The notes under the pieces are model-generated. The model saw only the letters and a list, made by a program, of their open reading frames with translations, was not told the origin of the DNA and made no database searches. From contig NZ_CP110395.1 of assembly GCF_029910215.1 (NCBI RefSeq), positions 2,356,001 to 2,420,000 of the forward strand: 64,000 bases of DNA, given 5' to 3'. The translations under genes were made by a program, and so were the position numbers. Positions 8,399-17,306 of this stretch are shown piece by piece; within the stretch, counting starts at the first letter, position 1, and each line of letters starts with the position of its first letter. Origin of the DNA: Paraburkholderia sp. D15. Lineage in GTDB: Bacteria; Pseudomonadota; Gammaproteobacteria; Burkholderiales; Burkholderiaceae.

Positions 8399-9433
8399 CT
8401 ACGCAAACAACTCCCGGTAGCCGATGAACAGTTCCTCGAACACCAGCCGCGCGTTCAGCGGATGGTTCTCGACCGCCCGCTGCCGCGTGACCGTGCGCAT
8501 GAAGCGCGCGAATGCGCTGGCGTCCGCCTGCGACGCGCAGCGCGTCAACGCCGCCGACGCCTGCGGGAAATAACGCGGCGCGCCGGCCGTGCGCTGCGCG
8601 AGCAGATCGTACATCCAGCGCTGCAGCCAGCCGAGCACCAGCGGCACGGGCAGTTTCTGCAGCGCCTCGCCGCAGGCGAATGCATCGCATTCGGGACCGG
8701 CGGCGAGTTGCTTGAGCGTCCAGTCGCGCAGTGTGCGGTTTTCGTCGCTGGCGAGCGCAAGCGCCGCGAGCGGCGCGCCGCCGGCTTCGGCAAGCAGCGC
8801 GGGCGCGTCGGCGACGCCTTGCGAGGCGAGCCAGCGCGTGGCCGCCTCCGGCGCCGGCACGCTCATCGGCCATTGCCGGCAGCGGCTGATGATGGTCGGC
8901 AGCAACCGGTCGATACGCGCCGACACCATCAGGAACACCACGCCCGCGGGCGGCTCCTCCAGCGTCTTCAGCAATGCATTGGCCGCCGCGATGTTCAGCG
9001 CTTCCGCCGGATACAGCACCACCACGCGCGCGCCGCCCCGATGCGAACCGACGCCGACGAAATCGAGCAAGCCGCGAATCTGCTCGATCTTGATTTCCTT
9101 GCTCGGCGTGCGGGTCTTCTTGCCTTCGTCGGCGTCGGCCTTGTCGGCTTTTTCGTCGGCGGCGCTGCTCAGGCCAGCTTCGGCGGCGAGCGCCTCGGGC
9201 ACCACGATCCGGTAGTCCGGATGATTGCCCTGGGTGAACCAGTTGCAGGCCACGCACGCGCCGCACGGCTCGCCGTTGGCCTGCTGCGCCTCGCACAGCA
9301 AGCCCTGCGCGAGATGCTGCGCGAAGCGCAGCTTGCCGATGCCGCCTTGCCCATGCAGCAGCAACGCGTGCGGCCAGTGGCCGCGCAGTTGTTGCAGGCG
9401 GTTCCAGTCATCGGCTTGCCACGGATAGATCAT
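8399..9433 (-). CDS. holB: DNA polymerase III subunit delta'
   Basis: This is a 344-residue clamp-loader subunit. The N-terminus MIYPWQADDWNRLQQL is followed by a P-loop-like HGQGGIGKLRFA and the zinc-binding cysteines (CEAQQANGEPCGACVAC). KIEQIRGLLDF, LNIAAANALLKTLEEPP and ISRCRQWPM are the usual delta' signatures. An acidic/lysine-rich insertion (ADEKADKADADEGKK) follows the zinc region. The gene follows tmk after 89 bp on the same strand, the standard mltG-tmk-holB arrangement. Confidence 0.95.
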   Translation of the reverse strand: MIYPWQADDWNRLQQLRGHWPHALLLHGQGGIGKLRFAQHLAQGLLCEAQQANGEPCGACVACNWFTQGNHPDYRIVVPEALAAEAGLSSAADEKADKADADEGKKTRTPSKEIKIEQIRGLLDFVGVGSHRGGARVVVLYPAEALNIAAANALLKTLEEPPAGVVFLMVSARIDRLLPTIISRCRQWPMSVPAPEAATRWLASQGVADAPALLAEAGGAPLAALALASDENRTLRDWTLKQLAAGPECDAFACGEALQKLPVPLVLGWLQRWMYDLLAQRTAGAPRYFPQASAALTRCASQADASAFARFMRTVTRQRAVENHPLNARLVFEELFIGYRELFA

Positions 9434-9522
9434 CGTTTCTCTTTGAAATCAGTCGGTTATCGGCACAATCCAGGAAATCGCCTGAAGTCGATCATCGGCT
9501 ATGACGTTAAATATATTTAAAA

Positions 9523-10143
9523 TCAAAGCACTGCAATCAGTTCTTCAAGCTGTTTCTGAATTCGGGCGATGCTTTGCGAGGAGTCAATGATAGCGAACCG
9601 GTACGGCGCTTCTTCCGCGCGGCGCAGATACTCGCCGCGCGTGCGGTTGAAAAACGCCGTCGATTCGCTCTCGAAACGGTCGGGGTCGCGCACCGCGCTG
9701 CGCCGCTCGCCGGCCACTTCCGGCTCCAGATCGAACAGCACCGTCAGATCCGGCTGAAAACCGCCCTGCACCCAGCGCTCCAGCGTTTCCAGCTTGTCGC
9801 GCGGCAGCCCGCGGCCGCCGCCCTGATAGGCGAACGTCGCGTCGGTGAAGCGGTCGGACAGCACCCAGTCGCCGCGCGCGAGCGCCGGCTCGATGACCTC
9901 GGCCAGATGCTGACGGCGCAGCGCGAACATCAGCAGCGCCTCGGTTTCGAGGTCCATTTTCTGATGCAGCACGATCTCGCGGATCTGCTCGCCGAGCGGC
10001 GTGCCGCCCGGTTCGCGCGTCATCACCACCGCGCGGCCCGTGCTCGCCACCTTCTGCTCGAGGCGCTCGCGGAACCAGCTCAGATGCGTGGTCTTGCCCG
10101 CCCCGTCGATGCCTTCAAACGTAATGAATTTGCCCCGCGCCAT
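9523..10143 (-). CDS. tmk: Thymidylate kinase
   Basis: The enzyme (206 residues) phosphorylates dTMP to dTDP with ATP. The P-loop [13 protein letters not shown] is near the N-terminus, followed by [33 protein letters not shown] (dTMP site and LID region) and LTVLFDLEP. The ATG at 10143 gives [12 protein letters not shown] second ATG directly before it (10146) would overlap the mltG stop as ATGA, so translational coupling with mltG is likely either way. Confidence 0.96.
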   Translation of the reverse strand: MARGKFITFEGIDGAGKTTHLSWFRERLEQKVASTGRAVVMTREPGGTPLGEQIREIVLHQKMDLETEALLMFALRRQHLAEVIEPALARGDWVLSDRFTDATFAYQGGGRGLPRDKLETLERWVQGGFQPDLTVLFDLEPEVAGERRSAVRDPDRFESESTAFFNRTRGEYLRRAEEAPYRFAIIDSSQSIARIQKQLEELIAVL

Positions 10144-11153
10144 CATTGCCCTCGAATGTATTTGTCCACGGCCTTGTTGTGATCGCCGAGGGTGTCCGAA
10201 AAGATGCTGCTGCCGTCGCCGCGCGACACGAAGTACAGCGCGGTGGTTTGCGCCGGATTCAGCGCCGCCTGCAGCGACGCGACACCGGGCAGCGCGATGG
10301 GCGTCGGCGGCAAGCCCATCCGGGTGTAGGTATTGTAGGGAGTGTCCGTCTGCAGGTCTTTCTTGCGGATGTGCCCCGTGTAGCTGTCGCCCATCCCGTA
10401 GATCACGGTCGGGTCGGTCTGCAGCGGCATGCCGACCCGCAGACGGTTGGCGAACACCGCCGCCACCATCGGCCGGTCGGACGGCTTGCCGGTTTCCTTC
10501 TCGACGATCGACGCCATGGTCAGCGCATCGTACGGCGTCTTGTACGGCAGGTTCGGCGCGCGCGTGAGCCACGCTTCGTCGAGACGCTGGTGCATCAGCC
10601 GGTACGCGCGACGGTACACGTCGAGGTCGCTGGTGTTCTTGTCGAACAGATAGGTGTCGGGGAAGAACAGCCCCTCGCCGTTGCCGATCGACGCTTCCGG
10701 CGCGCCGATCGCGGTCATCAGGTCGGCGTCGCTCATGCCCGCGGTGTCGTGCTTGAGCGCCGGATTGGCGTCCAGCTCGGCGCGCATGCGCTTGAAGGTC
10801 CAGCCTTCGATGATCGTCGCCACGTATTCGTTGACGTCGCCGCGGGCGATCTTCTGCAGCACCTCGTACGGCGTGATGCCGGTCTTGAACTCGTAGTTGC
10901 CGGACTTGAGCTCGCTTTGCAGCCCCAGCACACGGGTCATGATGACGAACAGTTCGGGCTCGACGGGCACGCCGCCACGGTTCAGCTGCAACGTGACGCT
11001 GCGCAGGCTGCTATGCGGTTTGACCGTGACATCGAGTTCCGCGGGGCTCAGATCGAGCGGGCTGGTGGCCCAGTGATAGCCGCCGGCAACGGCGGCAGCG
11101 GCCAGTACGACGACGAGCGCACCGGCGACGAAACATTTCTTCAGGAGGGACAT
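10143..11153 (-). CDS. mltG: Endolytic murein transglycosylase MltG (YceG-like)
   Basis: The protein has 336 residues from the ATG at 11153; an ATG nine codons earlier (11180) is possible and neither has a clear ribosome site. [21 protein letters not shown] is a single N-terminal membrane anchor. The YceG domain includes [34 protein letters not shown] with the catalytic Glu, [21 protein letters not shown] and [14 protein letters not shown]. It cleaves nascent glycan strands in the periplasm and is thought to set strand length. Its stop overlaps the start region of tmk. Confidence 0.95.
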   Translation of the reverse strand: MSLLKKCFVAGALVVVLAAAAVAGGYHWATSPLDLSPAELDVTVKPHSSLRSVTLQLNRGGVPVEPELFVIMTRVLGLQSELKSGNYEFKTGITPYEVLQKIARGDVNEYVATIIEGWTFKRMRAELDANPALKHDTAGMSDADLMTAIGAPEASIGNGEGLFFPDTYLFDKNTSDLDVYRRAYRLMHQRLDEAWLTRAPNLPYKTPYDALTMASIVEKETGKPSDRPMVAAVFANRLRVGMPLQTDPTVIYGMGDSYTGHIRKKDLQTDTPYNTYTRMGLPPTPIALPGVASLQAALNPAQTTALYFVSRGDGSSIFSDTLGDHNKAVDKYIRGQ

Positions 11154-11179
11154 GCCGAACGTGACAGGAGTGGACTGCA

Positions 11180-11185
11180 TATAAT
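11180..11185 (+). promoter_or_regulatory. Possible -10 element for ygfZ
   Basis: A perfect TATAAT lies between the divergent mltG and ygfZ genes, 46 bases before the ygfZ ATG. No good -35 hexamer sits 16-18 bases upstream, so this is a weak call. Confidence 0.25.
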
Positions 11186-11231
11186 ACTTGTTTGCCTTAG
11201 CTAAAGTCAGAATTGACTGTTCCCGGAATCC

Positions 11232-12347
11232 ATGAACACACCGCTCGCTCCCGCTTCAGGAATGGCCGCAGTCACCGCTTCCTCGCCGGCAAATGCAACG
11301 GCTGGTGCATCGGCCGGTGCGCCCGGTAGCGCGCCAGGCGCTGGCGCCGCATTGCCGGTTCTGCCACGTCCTTCCGTCGACGAATTCGACGCCGTCCTCC
11401 AGCACGGCGCCTACATGCCGCTCACGCAGTTCGGCGTGATCGACGCGCTCGGCGAGGATGCAGCGAGCTTCCTGCACGGTCAGTTGACCAACGACACCCA
11501 GCATCTCGACGCGGCCACCGCGCGGCTCGCCGGCTACTGCTCGGCCAAGGGCCGGCTGCTGGCGTCGTTCCTGACGTGGCGCAGCGGCGAGACGATCCGT
11601 CTGCTGGTATCGAAGGACGTGCAGGCCGCGGTGCAGAAGCGTCTGTCGATGTTCGTGCTGCGCGCCAAGGCCAAACTCGTCGACGCGAGCGGCGAACTGG
11701 CGGTGGTCGGCCTCGCCGGCGAAGTGCGCAAGGCGCTGTCGGGCGTGTTCGACGCGTTGCCGGACGGCGTGCACGTGCAGGTGGACGGCGCGGCGGGTTC
11801 GCTGATCCGCGTGCCGGACGCGCTCGGGCGGCTGCGCTATCTGTGGGTCGGCCCGAAGGCGCTGATCGACACGCACCTGCCCACGCTGGACGGCGCGCTC
11901 AAGCGCGTGTCGCCGGCGGTATGGGACTGGCTCGACATCCGCGCGGGCGAGCCGCGCATCACGCAACCGGTGGTCGAGCAGTTCGTCCCGCAGATGGTCA
12001 ATTTCGACGTGCTCGGCGCGGTGAATTTCCGCAAGGGCTGCTACCCCGGCCAGGAAGTGGTCGCGCGCAGCCAGTATCGCGGCACGATCAAGCGGCGCAC
12101 GTCGCTCGCGAACGTGGCGGGCGAGCTGGACACCGTGAAGGCCGGTGCGGAGCTGTTCCATTCGGACGATCCGGGCCAGCCGTGCGGGATGGTGGTGAAC
12201 GCCGCCTCGGCGCGCGACGGCGGCGTGGATCTGCTGGTCGAGATCAAGCTCGCGGCGCTGGAAGGCGGTTCGGTGCATCTCGGCGCGGCGGACGGCGCCG
12301 CGCTGACGTTTCTGACGCTGCCGTACGGGTTGCCGACGGAGGTTTGA
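11232..12347 (+). CDS. ygfZ: Folate-binding protein YgfZ (CAF17-like, Fe-S cluster maintenance)
   Basis: The protein has 371 residues. It is related to glycine-cleavage T-protein and carries the family signature KGCYPGQEVVARSQYRG, with the invariant Cys at residue 270. The N-terminal domain shows SFLHGQLTNDTQHLD and YCSAKGRLLASF. YgfZ proteins bind tetrahydrofolate and help maintain some Fe-S enzymes such as MiaB. The first 40 residues are a low-complexity Ala/Pro/Ser stretch that looks like a lineage-specific extension. Divergent from mltG. Confidence 0.93.
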   Translation: MNTPLAPASGMAAVTASSPANATAGASAGAPGSAPGAGAALPVLPRPSVDEFDAVLQHGAYMPLTQFGVIDALGEDAASFLHGQLTNDTQHLDAATARLAGYCSAKGRLLASFLTWRSGETIRLLVSKDVQAAVQKRLSMFVLRAKAKLVDASGELAVVGLAGEVRKALSGVFDALPDGVHVQVDGAAGSLIRVPDALGRLRYLWVGPKALIDTHLPTLDGALKRVSPAVWDWLDIRAGEPRITQPVVEQFVPQMVNFDVLGAVNFRKGCYPGQEVVARSQYRGTIKRRTSLANVAGELDTVKAGAELFHSDDPGQPCGMVVNAASARDGGVDLLVEIKLAALEGGSVHLGAADGAALTFLTLPYGLPTEV

Positions 12348-12394
12348 GCGCGGTGACCGCTAAATCGAGACGGCCACTCCGCCGCGTTGCTTGA

Positions 12395-12400
12395 TATACT
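12395..12400 (+). promoter_or_regulatory. Possible -10 element of the toxin-antitoxin operon
   Basis: TATACT lies 37 bases before the antitoxin ATG, inside a short imperfect inverted repeat (TTGC at 12387 and GCAA at 12406). No good -35 is visible. An autorepressor site would be expected here. Confidence 0.25.
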
Positions 12401-12436
12401 TTTCGGCAATGTAGATCATCCGCGAGGGAGAACGTC

Positions 12437-12664
12437 ATGGTGGTATCCCGATGGGGCAATAGTCTGGCCATCCGGCTGCCTGCGGTGGTGGTGGACGCGC
12501 TGCAATTGCAGGAAGGCGACGACATCGAGGTGGTGCTGGCCGGCGCCCGTCTCTTCGAGTTGAAGAAAAAGCCCGGCCGCGAGGATTTTCTCGCGCGCCT
12601 GCGCGAATTTCGCGGCAAACTGCCCGCCGACTTCACCTTCGACCGGGATGACGCGAATGAGTGA
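12437..12664 (+). CDS. AbrB/MazE-type antitoxin
   Basis: The protein has 75 residues and opens MVVSRWGNSLAIRLPAVVVD, then LQLQEGDDIEVVL, the swapped-hairpin AbrB/MazE DNA-binding fold typical of VapB and MazE antitoxins. The C-terminal tail (FELKKKPGREDFLARLREF) would wrap the toxin. GGGAG lies nine bases before the ATG. Its last eight bases overlap the start of the PIN-domain gene, so the pair is translated together and should be autoregulated. Confidence 0.88.
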   Translation: MVVSRWGNSLAIRLPAVVVDALQLQEGDDIEVVLAGARLFELKKKPGREDFLARLREFRGKLPADFTFDRDDANE

Positions 12665-13082
12665 AGCCAAGGCCTTCATCGACACCAACGTCCTGCTCTA
12701 TCTGTTGTCCGCCGATAGCGAAAAAGCCGATCAGGCGGAAGCCACGGTGCGCGCCGGCGGCCGCATCAGCGTGCAGGTGCTCAACGAAATCGCCAACGTG
12801 GCCCGGCGCGAACTCCGCATGTCGTGGGCGGACATCGACGAGGTGCTGTCGCTGATCCGCTCGCTTTGCCCCACCGATCCGCTCACGGTCGAGATTCACG
12901 TGCGCGGCAAACAGGTCGCCGAGCGCTACGGCCTGAGCGTCTACGACTCGATGATCGTCGCTGCGGCGCTGGTTGCCGGCTGCGAGACGCTGTATTCCGA
13001 AGATATGCAGGACGGTCTCGTCATCGACCGGCAGGTGCAGATTCGCAATCCATTCGCCGTTCACATGGCGCCGACTCACTAA
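12657..13082 (+). CDS. PIN-domain toxin (VapC-like RNase)
   Basis: The protein has 141 residues from the ATG at 12657, which overlaps the antitoxin stop; an ATG at 12648 is the alternative. The PIN acidic residues are present: D9 in FIDTN, E44 in VLNEIAN, D97 in YDSMIVAAA and D116 in SEDMQDG. These coordinate Mg2+ for single-strand RNA cleavage. All four are intact, so the toxin should be active. With the upstream AbrB-type antitoxin it forms a type II module inserted between two housekeeping genes. Confidence 0.88.
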   Translation: MSEAKAFIDTNVLLYLLSADSEKADQAEATVRAGGRISVQVLNEIANVARRELRMSWADIDEVLSLIRSLCPTDPLTVEIHVRGKQVAERYGLSVYDSMIVAAALVAGCETLYSEDMQDGLVIDRQVQIRNPFAVHMAPTH

Positions 13083-13115
13083 CCGGCGCATGCCCGCTTC
13101 CGCGAGACCTCCCCG

Positions 13116-13964
13116 ATGTGCCTGATCGTGTTCGACTGGCGGCCCGATGCGGTCGACGGCCCGCTCTTCACGCTTGCCGCGAACCGCGACGAGTTTCTGC
13201 GCCGCACGGCCGCGCCGCTCGGCTGGTGGGACGACGCCCCGGACCTGCTGGCCGGCCGCGATCTGGTCGGCGGCGGCACGTGGCTCGGCGTGTCGCGCGA
13301 CGGACGCTTCGCCGCGCTGACCAACTATCGCGCGCCGCACGAAATGCGCGCCGACGCGCCGACCCGCGGCACCCTCGTCAGCGACTGGTTGAGCGGCGCA
13401 GCCCGCGACGCGCAAGGCAGTCCGCACGAGTCCCCGCTCGCCTATCTGCGGCACGTCGCGCAAACCGGCGAAATCTACAACGGCTTCAATCTGCTGATCG
13501 GCGACTGGACGCGCCGCGAACTCGGCTGGTACTGCAACCGCTCGCCGCTCGCGCCCGCGTTGCTGGGGCCGGGCACGCACGGCATCTCGAATGCGGTGCT
13601 CGATACCGCGTGGCCGAAGCTCGTCGCCAAACGCGCCGAACTCGGCGCGCTGCTCGCTCATGACGCGACGCCGCCGCTCGAAACTCTGATCGGGATGATG
13701 CGCGACCCGCGTATCGCGCGCGACGACGAATTGCCGGCTACGGGCATTCCGCTCGAACGCGAGCGCGCGTTGTCGGCGGCGTTCATCGATACGCCCGATT
13801 ACGGCACGCGTGGCACGACCGCCTTGCGCGTGAACGTTCAGGGCGCGTCTATCGGCGTGACGATCGCCGAGCGCAGCGACGATAACGGCTCGCACCGGAT
13901 CGCGCGGCCGGGCGACTTCGAGCGGCATTTCTCGTTCGATGTCGAAGGCGTCGCTCAAACCTGA
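13116..13964 (+). CDS. TANGO2/NRDE family protein
   Basis: The protein has 282 residues. It begins MCLIVFDWRPD with the invariant Cys2 and has LAANRDEFLRR, the NRDE motif that names the family, followed by GWWDDAPDLLAGRDLVGGGTWLG and FAALTNYRAP. The fold resembles Ntn-type hydrolases. Eukaryotic TANGO2 is linked to haem or acyl-CoA handling, while the bacterial role is not settled. It starts 33 bp after the PIN toxin gene. Confidence 0.88.
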   Translation: MCLIVFDWRPDAVDGPLFTLAANRDEFLRRTAAPLGWWDDAPDLLAGRDLVGGGTWLGVSRDGRFAALTNYRAPHEMRADAPTRGTLVSDWLSGAARDAQGSPHESPLAYLRHVAQTGEIYNGFNLLIGDWTRRELGWYCNRSPLAPALLGPGTHGISNAVLDTAWPKLVAKRAELGALLAHDATPPLETLIGMMRDPRIARDDELPATGIPLERERALSAAFIDTPDYGTRGTTALRVNVQGASIGVTIAERSDDNGSHRIARPGDFERHFSFDVEGVAQT

Positions 13965-14050
13965 AACCCGCGCCTGAATCTCGCTCCGGGTTGCGGTTCG
14001 GTCAGATTCACCCAGGTTCAGTCAGGTCCAGCCCGCAATCCCCGCCGCCT

Positions 14051-15010
14051 TCACTCTTCACCGAACGCCCCGCGCAATGCCGCCGCGGCATCCGCGTGCG
14101 CCGGCGCGACGCCCGGCACATAGCCGCCCATCTTGAAGAACTCGTGGATCATGCCGGCATAGCGCTTCAGCGTGACCACGTTGCCCGCCGCGCGTAACTT
14201 CTCCGCGTAGGCATCGCCCTCGTCGCTTAGCGGGTCGTACTCGGCGGTCGCGATCCAGGCCGGCGCCACGCCGCCGAACTCAGGCGCGCCGCGATGACCG
14301 TCGAGCGGAGCGAAGCGCCAGTCGTCCCGGTCGCGTTCATCGCGCACGTATTGATTGAAGAACCACTGGATCGTTTCGCCCGACAGCAGGAAGCCATTCG
14401 CGAGACGCGCATGCGAGTCCGTTTGCTGATGTCCGGTGGTGCCCGGATAGATCAGCAGTTGCAGCGCGAGCGGGAGACCGGCGTCGCGGGCAAGCACGGC
14501 GCAGACGGTCGCCAGCGTGCCGCCCGCGCTATCGCCGCCCACCGCGAGCCGGCCCGCATCGATGCCGTATTCGGCGGCGTGCGCGTGCAGCCAGGTAAGC
14601 GCGTCGAATGCATCGTCGACGGCGGTCGGGAACCGGTGTTCGGGCGCGAGGCGATAGTCGACCGACAGCACCGCGCAGCGGCCGTCGCGCGCGAACATCC
14701 GGCACAGCGCGTCGTGCGTGTCGACGCTCCCTACCGTGAAACCACCGCCGTGAAAATACACCAGCGCCGGTGACGGTTCGGCCCAGCCCGGTTCGACCGG
14801 CTGATAAAGCCGCGCGCGAATCGTCGCGCCATCGCGCGTGGGCACCGGCAGATCGTCGACGGAGAACATCGGCGCGCTGGCGATCTCCAGAATCGGCGCG
14901 CTCTTTTCATAGGACGCGCGCGCCTGTTGCGGCGTCATTTCGTGAAGCTGCGGACGGTTGGCCCGCGCGATCATGTCGAGCACCTGCCCGATCTTCGGAT
15001 TCAACGGCAT
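14051..15010 (-). CDS. Alpha/beta hydrolase, hormone-sensitive-lipase-type esterase
   Basis: The protein has 319 residues. The HSL-family oxyanion motif HGGGFTVGS lies near residue 85, the nucleophile elbow is GDSAGGTLA, and the acid and base follow in EYDPLSDEG and YAGMIHEFFKM. It should hydrolyse short- to medium-chain esters. The gene starts 42 bp after the SDR gene stop on the same strand, within the run of lipid-type enzymes, so co-transcription is likely. Confidence 0.92.
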   Translation of the reverse strand: MPLNPKIGQVLDMIARANRPQLHEMTPQQARASYEKSAPILEIASAPMFSVDDLPVPTRDGATIRARLYQPVEPGWAEPSPALVYFHGGGFTVGSVDTHDALCRMFARDGRCAVLSVDYRLAPEHRFPTAVDDAFDALTWLHAHAAEYGIDAGRLAVGGDSAGGTLATVCAVLARDAGLPLALQLLIYPGTTGHQQTDSHARLANGFLLSGETIQWFFNQYVRDERDRDDWRFAPLDGHRGAPEFGGVAPAWIATAEYDPLSDEGDAYAEKLRAAGNVVTLKRYAGMIHEFFKMGGYVPGVAPAHADAAAALRGAFGEE

Positions 15011-15052
15011 GCGGCGGCGTGTGTTGTGCTTGGTAGGGTGTGCGTCGCGGGC

Positions 15053-16027
15053 CTAGTTCGCGTTCTTCACTTCGGGCTTCAGCGACATCGGATCGGTGGG
15101 ATTGCGCAAATGCTCGATATCTTCGTGACGCAATTCCACCGTCGCCATGATCCCCGGATGCGTGATCACGTAGAAACGCCGCGCGGCGATGGCCTCGAAG
15201 GTGATGTCGGCGACATCGGCGGCGCTCAGCTTGCCCGACTGCACCGCGCGCTGCAGTTGCTTGCCCGCGGCGATCTGCGAGCGGGTCGGCGCGCCTTCGT
15301 TGCGCAACGACGCGGGCCGCGCGCGCTCGGCGTTCGCGATGCCGGTCGGCACGAAGGCCGGACACAGCAGCGAGCAACCGACCGGCCCGCTGACTTGCTG
15401 CGCGGTCGTGGGCGGCGTTGCCTGTTCCGCCTGAGATGCCTGAGATGTCTGGGATGTCTGGGATGCCTGCACCGCTTGAGCAACCTGCCCCGCCTGCGCC
15501 AGCAGCAGATCGTGATACAGCGTCTCGGTCAGCGACACCACCGCATGCTTCGACGCGTTGTAAATACCCATCGCGGGCGGCGACAACAATCCCGCGACCG
15601 ACGCCGTATTCACGATATGCGCGGGTTCGCCCTGCGCCAGCATGATCGGCGCGAAGACCCGCACGCCGTGCGCGACGCCCATCACGTTGACGCCGAACAC
15701 CCACTCCCAGTCGTTCGCGCTGCTCTCCCACAGAAAACCGCCCGAGCCGACGCCCGCGTTGTTGAACAGCAGATGCACCTTGCCGAACGCATCGAGCGCC
15801 GCTTGCGCGAGCGCTTCGACCTGACTCGCGCGGGCCACGTCGGTCGGCACGCCGATCGCCTCGGCGCCGGCGGCGCGCAACGCGTCGACGGTTTGCGCGA
15901 GCGCGTCCGGATTGACGTCGGCCAGCACCAGCTTCATGCCGAGCGCCGCACCCTTGTCGGCGAACGCGCGGCCGAAGCCGCTCGCCGCGCCGGTGATCAC
16001 GGCCACCTTGCCTGTGAATTCGAACAT
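15053..16027 (-). CDS. Short-chain dehydrogenase/reductase with low-complexity insert
   Basis: The protein has 324 residues. The NAD(P) motif is TGAASGFGRAFADKG, the structural motif NNAGVGSGG, and the catalytic region has NTASVAG with YNASK (Tyr and Lys). A Gln/Ala/Ser/Thr-rich insert of roughly 35 residues (for example QASQTSQTSQASQAEQ) interrupts the domain between the helix after the active site and SLLCPAFVPTGI; it is coded by a 9-bp repeat. GGGAGGG precedes the ATG at 16027. The substrate is unknown; the context suggests an alcohol or hydroxyacyl compound. Confidence 0.92.
   Translation of the reverse strand: MFEFTGKVAVITGAASGFGRAFADKGAALGMKLVLADVNPDALAQTVDALRAAGAEAIGVPTDVARASQVEALAQAALDAFGKVHLLFNNAGVGSGGFLWESSANDWEWVFGVNVMGVAHGVRVFAPIMLAQGEPAHIVNTASVAGLLSPPAMGIYNASKHAVVSLTETLYHDLLLAQAGQVAQAVQASQTSQTSQASQAEQATPPTTAQQVSGPVGCSLLCPAFVPTGIANAERARPASLRNEGAPTRSQIAAGKQLQRAVQSGKLSAADVADITFEAIAARRFYVITHPGIMATVELRHEDIEHLRNPTDPMSLKPEVKNAN
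15431..15466. repeat. 9-bp in-frame minisatellite within the SDR gene
   Basis: Four 9-bp units (ctgagatgc, ctgagatgt, ctgggatgt, ctgggatgc) encode S-Q-A/T repeats on the minus strand. The length change per unit is three codons, so copy-number change would not shift the frame. Confidence 0.85.
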
Positions 16028-16138
16028 CGTGTCCCTCCCCGGGATCTGGAATGGCTATCGCCTTTTCTGGACTATCGCTTTTCAGACGATCCGCACGCGC
16101 TACAACCGCTTATCGACCACCGGCTCGCGACGTTCGGC

Positions 16139-17137
16139 TCAGATCAGTTTCACGAGCTGCTTGCCGAAGTTCTTGCCCTTCAGCAAGCCGATGAACGCCT
16201 CGGGCGCCGCATCGAGCCCTTGCGCGATGGTCTCGCGATACTGCAGCTTGTGCTGCGCGACCAGCGTGCCGAGTTGCTTGAGCGCTTCCGGCCACACGTC
16301 CATATGTTCGCTGACGATAAAGCCCTGCACCAGCAGACGCTGCGTGAGCATCAGCGAAGGATGCTTGAGCGGCAACGGCTGACCGTCGTAGCCCGCGATG
16401 AAACCGCACAGCGCGATCCGTCCGAACGCGTTCATGCGCGCGAGCGTGGCGTCGAGCACTTCGCCGCCGACGTTCTCGAAGCAGCCGTCCACGCCGTTGG
16501 GCGTCGCGGCCTTCAGATCCTGATAGAGATTGCCGGCCTTGTAGTCGACACACGCGTCGAAACCGAGCGTCTCGATCACATAGCGGCACTTGTCCGCGCC
16601 GCCCGCGATGCCGACCGCGCGCGCACCGGCCTGCTTCGCCAGTTGCCCGACCACGCTGCCCACCGCGCCGCTCGCCGCGCTGACCACCACGGTCTCGCCC
16701 GCCTTCGGCGCGATGATGCGGTTCAGCCCGTACCACGCGGTGACGCCCGGCATGCCGACCGGTCCGAGATAGGCGGACAGCGGCACATGCGTGTCGTCGA
16801 CCTTCTGCACGCCCGCGCCGTTCGACACGCCATATTCCTGCCAGCCGAACATCGCGACCACCTTGTCGCCCACCTGAAACTTCGGATTTTTCGACTCCAC
16901 CACTTCGCCGACCGTGCCGCCGATCATCACTTCATCCAGCGGCTGCGGCGCCGCGTACGACTTGCTGTCGTTCATGCGGCCGCGCATGTACGGATCGAGC
17001 GACAGAAAATGGTTGCGCACGCGCAATTCGCCGTCGGCCAGCGGCGCGAACGGCGTTTCGACAAGGCGGAAATTCTCCGGCGTGACTGCGCCTTGTGGAC
17101 GCGAAGCCAGCACGAGTTGACGGTTGATCTGGGTCAT
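16139..17137 (-). CDS. NADP-dependent medium-chain oxidoreductase (CurA/LTB4-dehydrogenase type)
   Basis: The protein has 332 residues of the zinc-free MDR branch that reduces alpha,beta-unsaturated carbonyls. The N-terminus has LASRPQGAVTPENFRL and LRVRNHFLSLDPYMRGRM, typical of the prostaglandin-reductase/CurA group. The nucleotide-binding motif is SAASGAVGSVVGQLAKQAG, followed by GCFENVGGEVLDATL. CAGGAG precedes the ATG. It lies between the SDR and thioesterase genes on the same strand. Confidence 0.92.
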   Translation of the reverse strand: MTQINRQLVLASRPQGAVTPENFRLVETPFAPLADGELRVRNHFLSLDPYMRGRMNDSKSYAAPQPLDEVMIGGTVGEVVESKNPKFQVGDKVVAMFGWQEYGVSNGAGVQKVDDTHVPLSAYLGPVGMPGVTAWYGLNRIIAPKAGETVVVSAASGAVGSVVGQLAKQAGARAVGIAGGADKCRYVIETLGFDACVDYKAGNLYQDLKAATPNGVDGCFENVGGEVLDATLARMNAFGRIALCGFIAGYDGQPLPLKHPSLMLTQRLLVQGFIVSEHMDVWPEALKQLGTLVAQHKLQYRETIAQGLDAAPEAFIGLLKGKNFGKQLVKLI

Positions 17138-17306
17138 GACGTTCGTCTCCTGAAGGTGTCGATTGAGAGGTCGATCAAGTTGCCGCCTGGGTTGCCAGGC
17201 GCGTTTCCAAGCGGGTTACCAAGCGGGTTGCTGAGCGCCTTGATGAGCGCGCGGCCCATGCGACCGGTGTCGGGTTCTTCGAATCTCCAAAGCAGGAAGC
17301 GGATGC

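Noticed and set aside
12648..12656. Upstream ATG for the PIN toxin
   Set aside because: It would add three residues (MTR) before the start that matches PIN proteins; the ATG at 12657 overlaps the antitoxin stop in the usual way. The choice is not certain.
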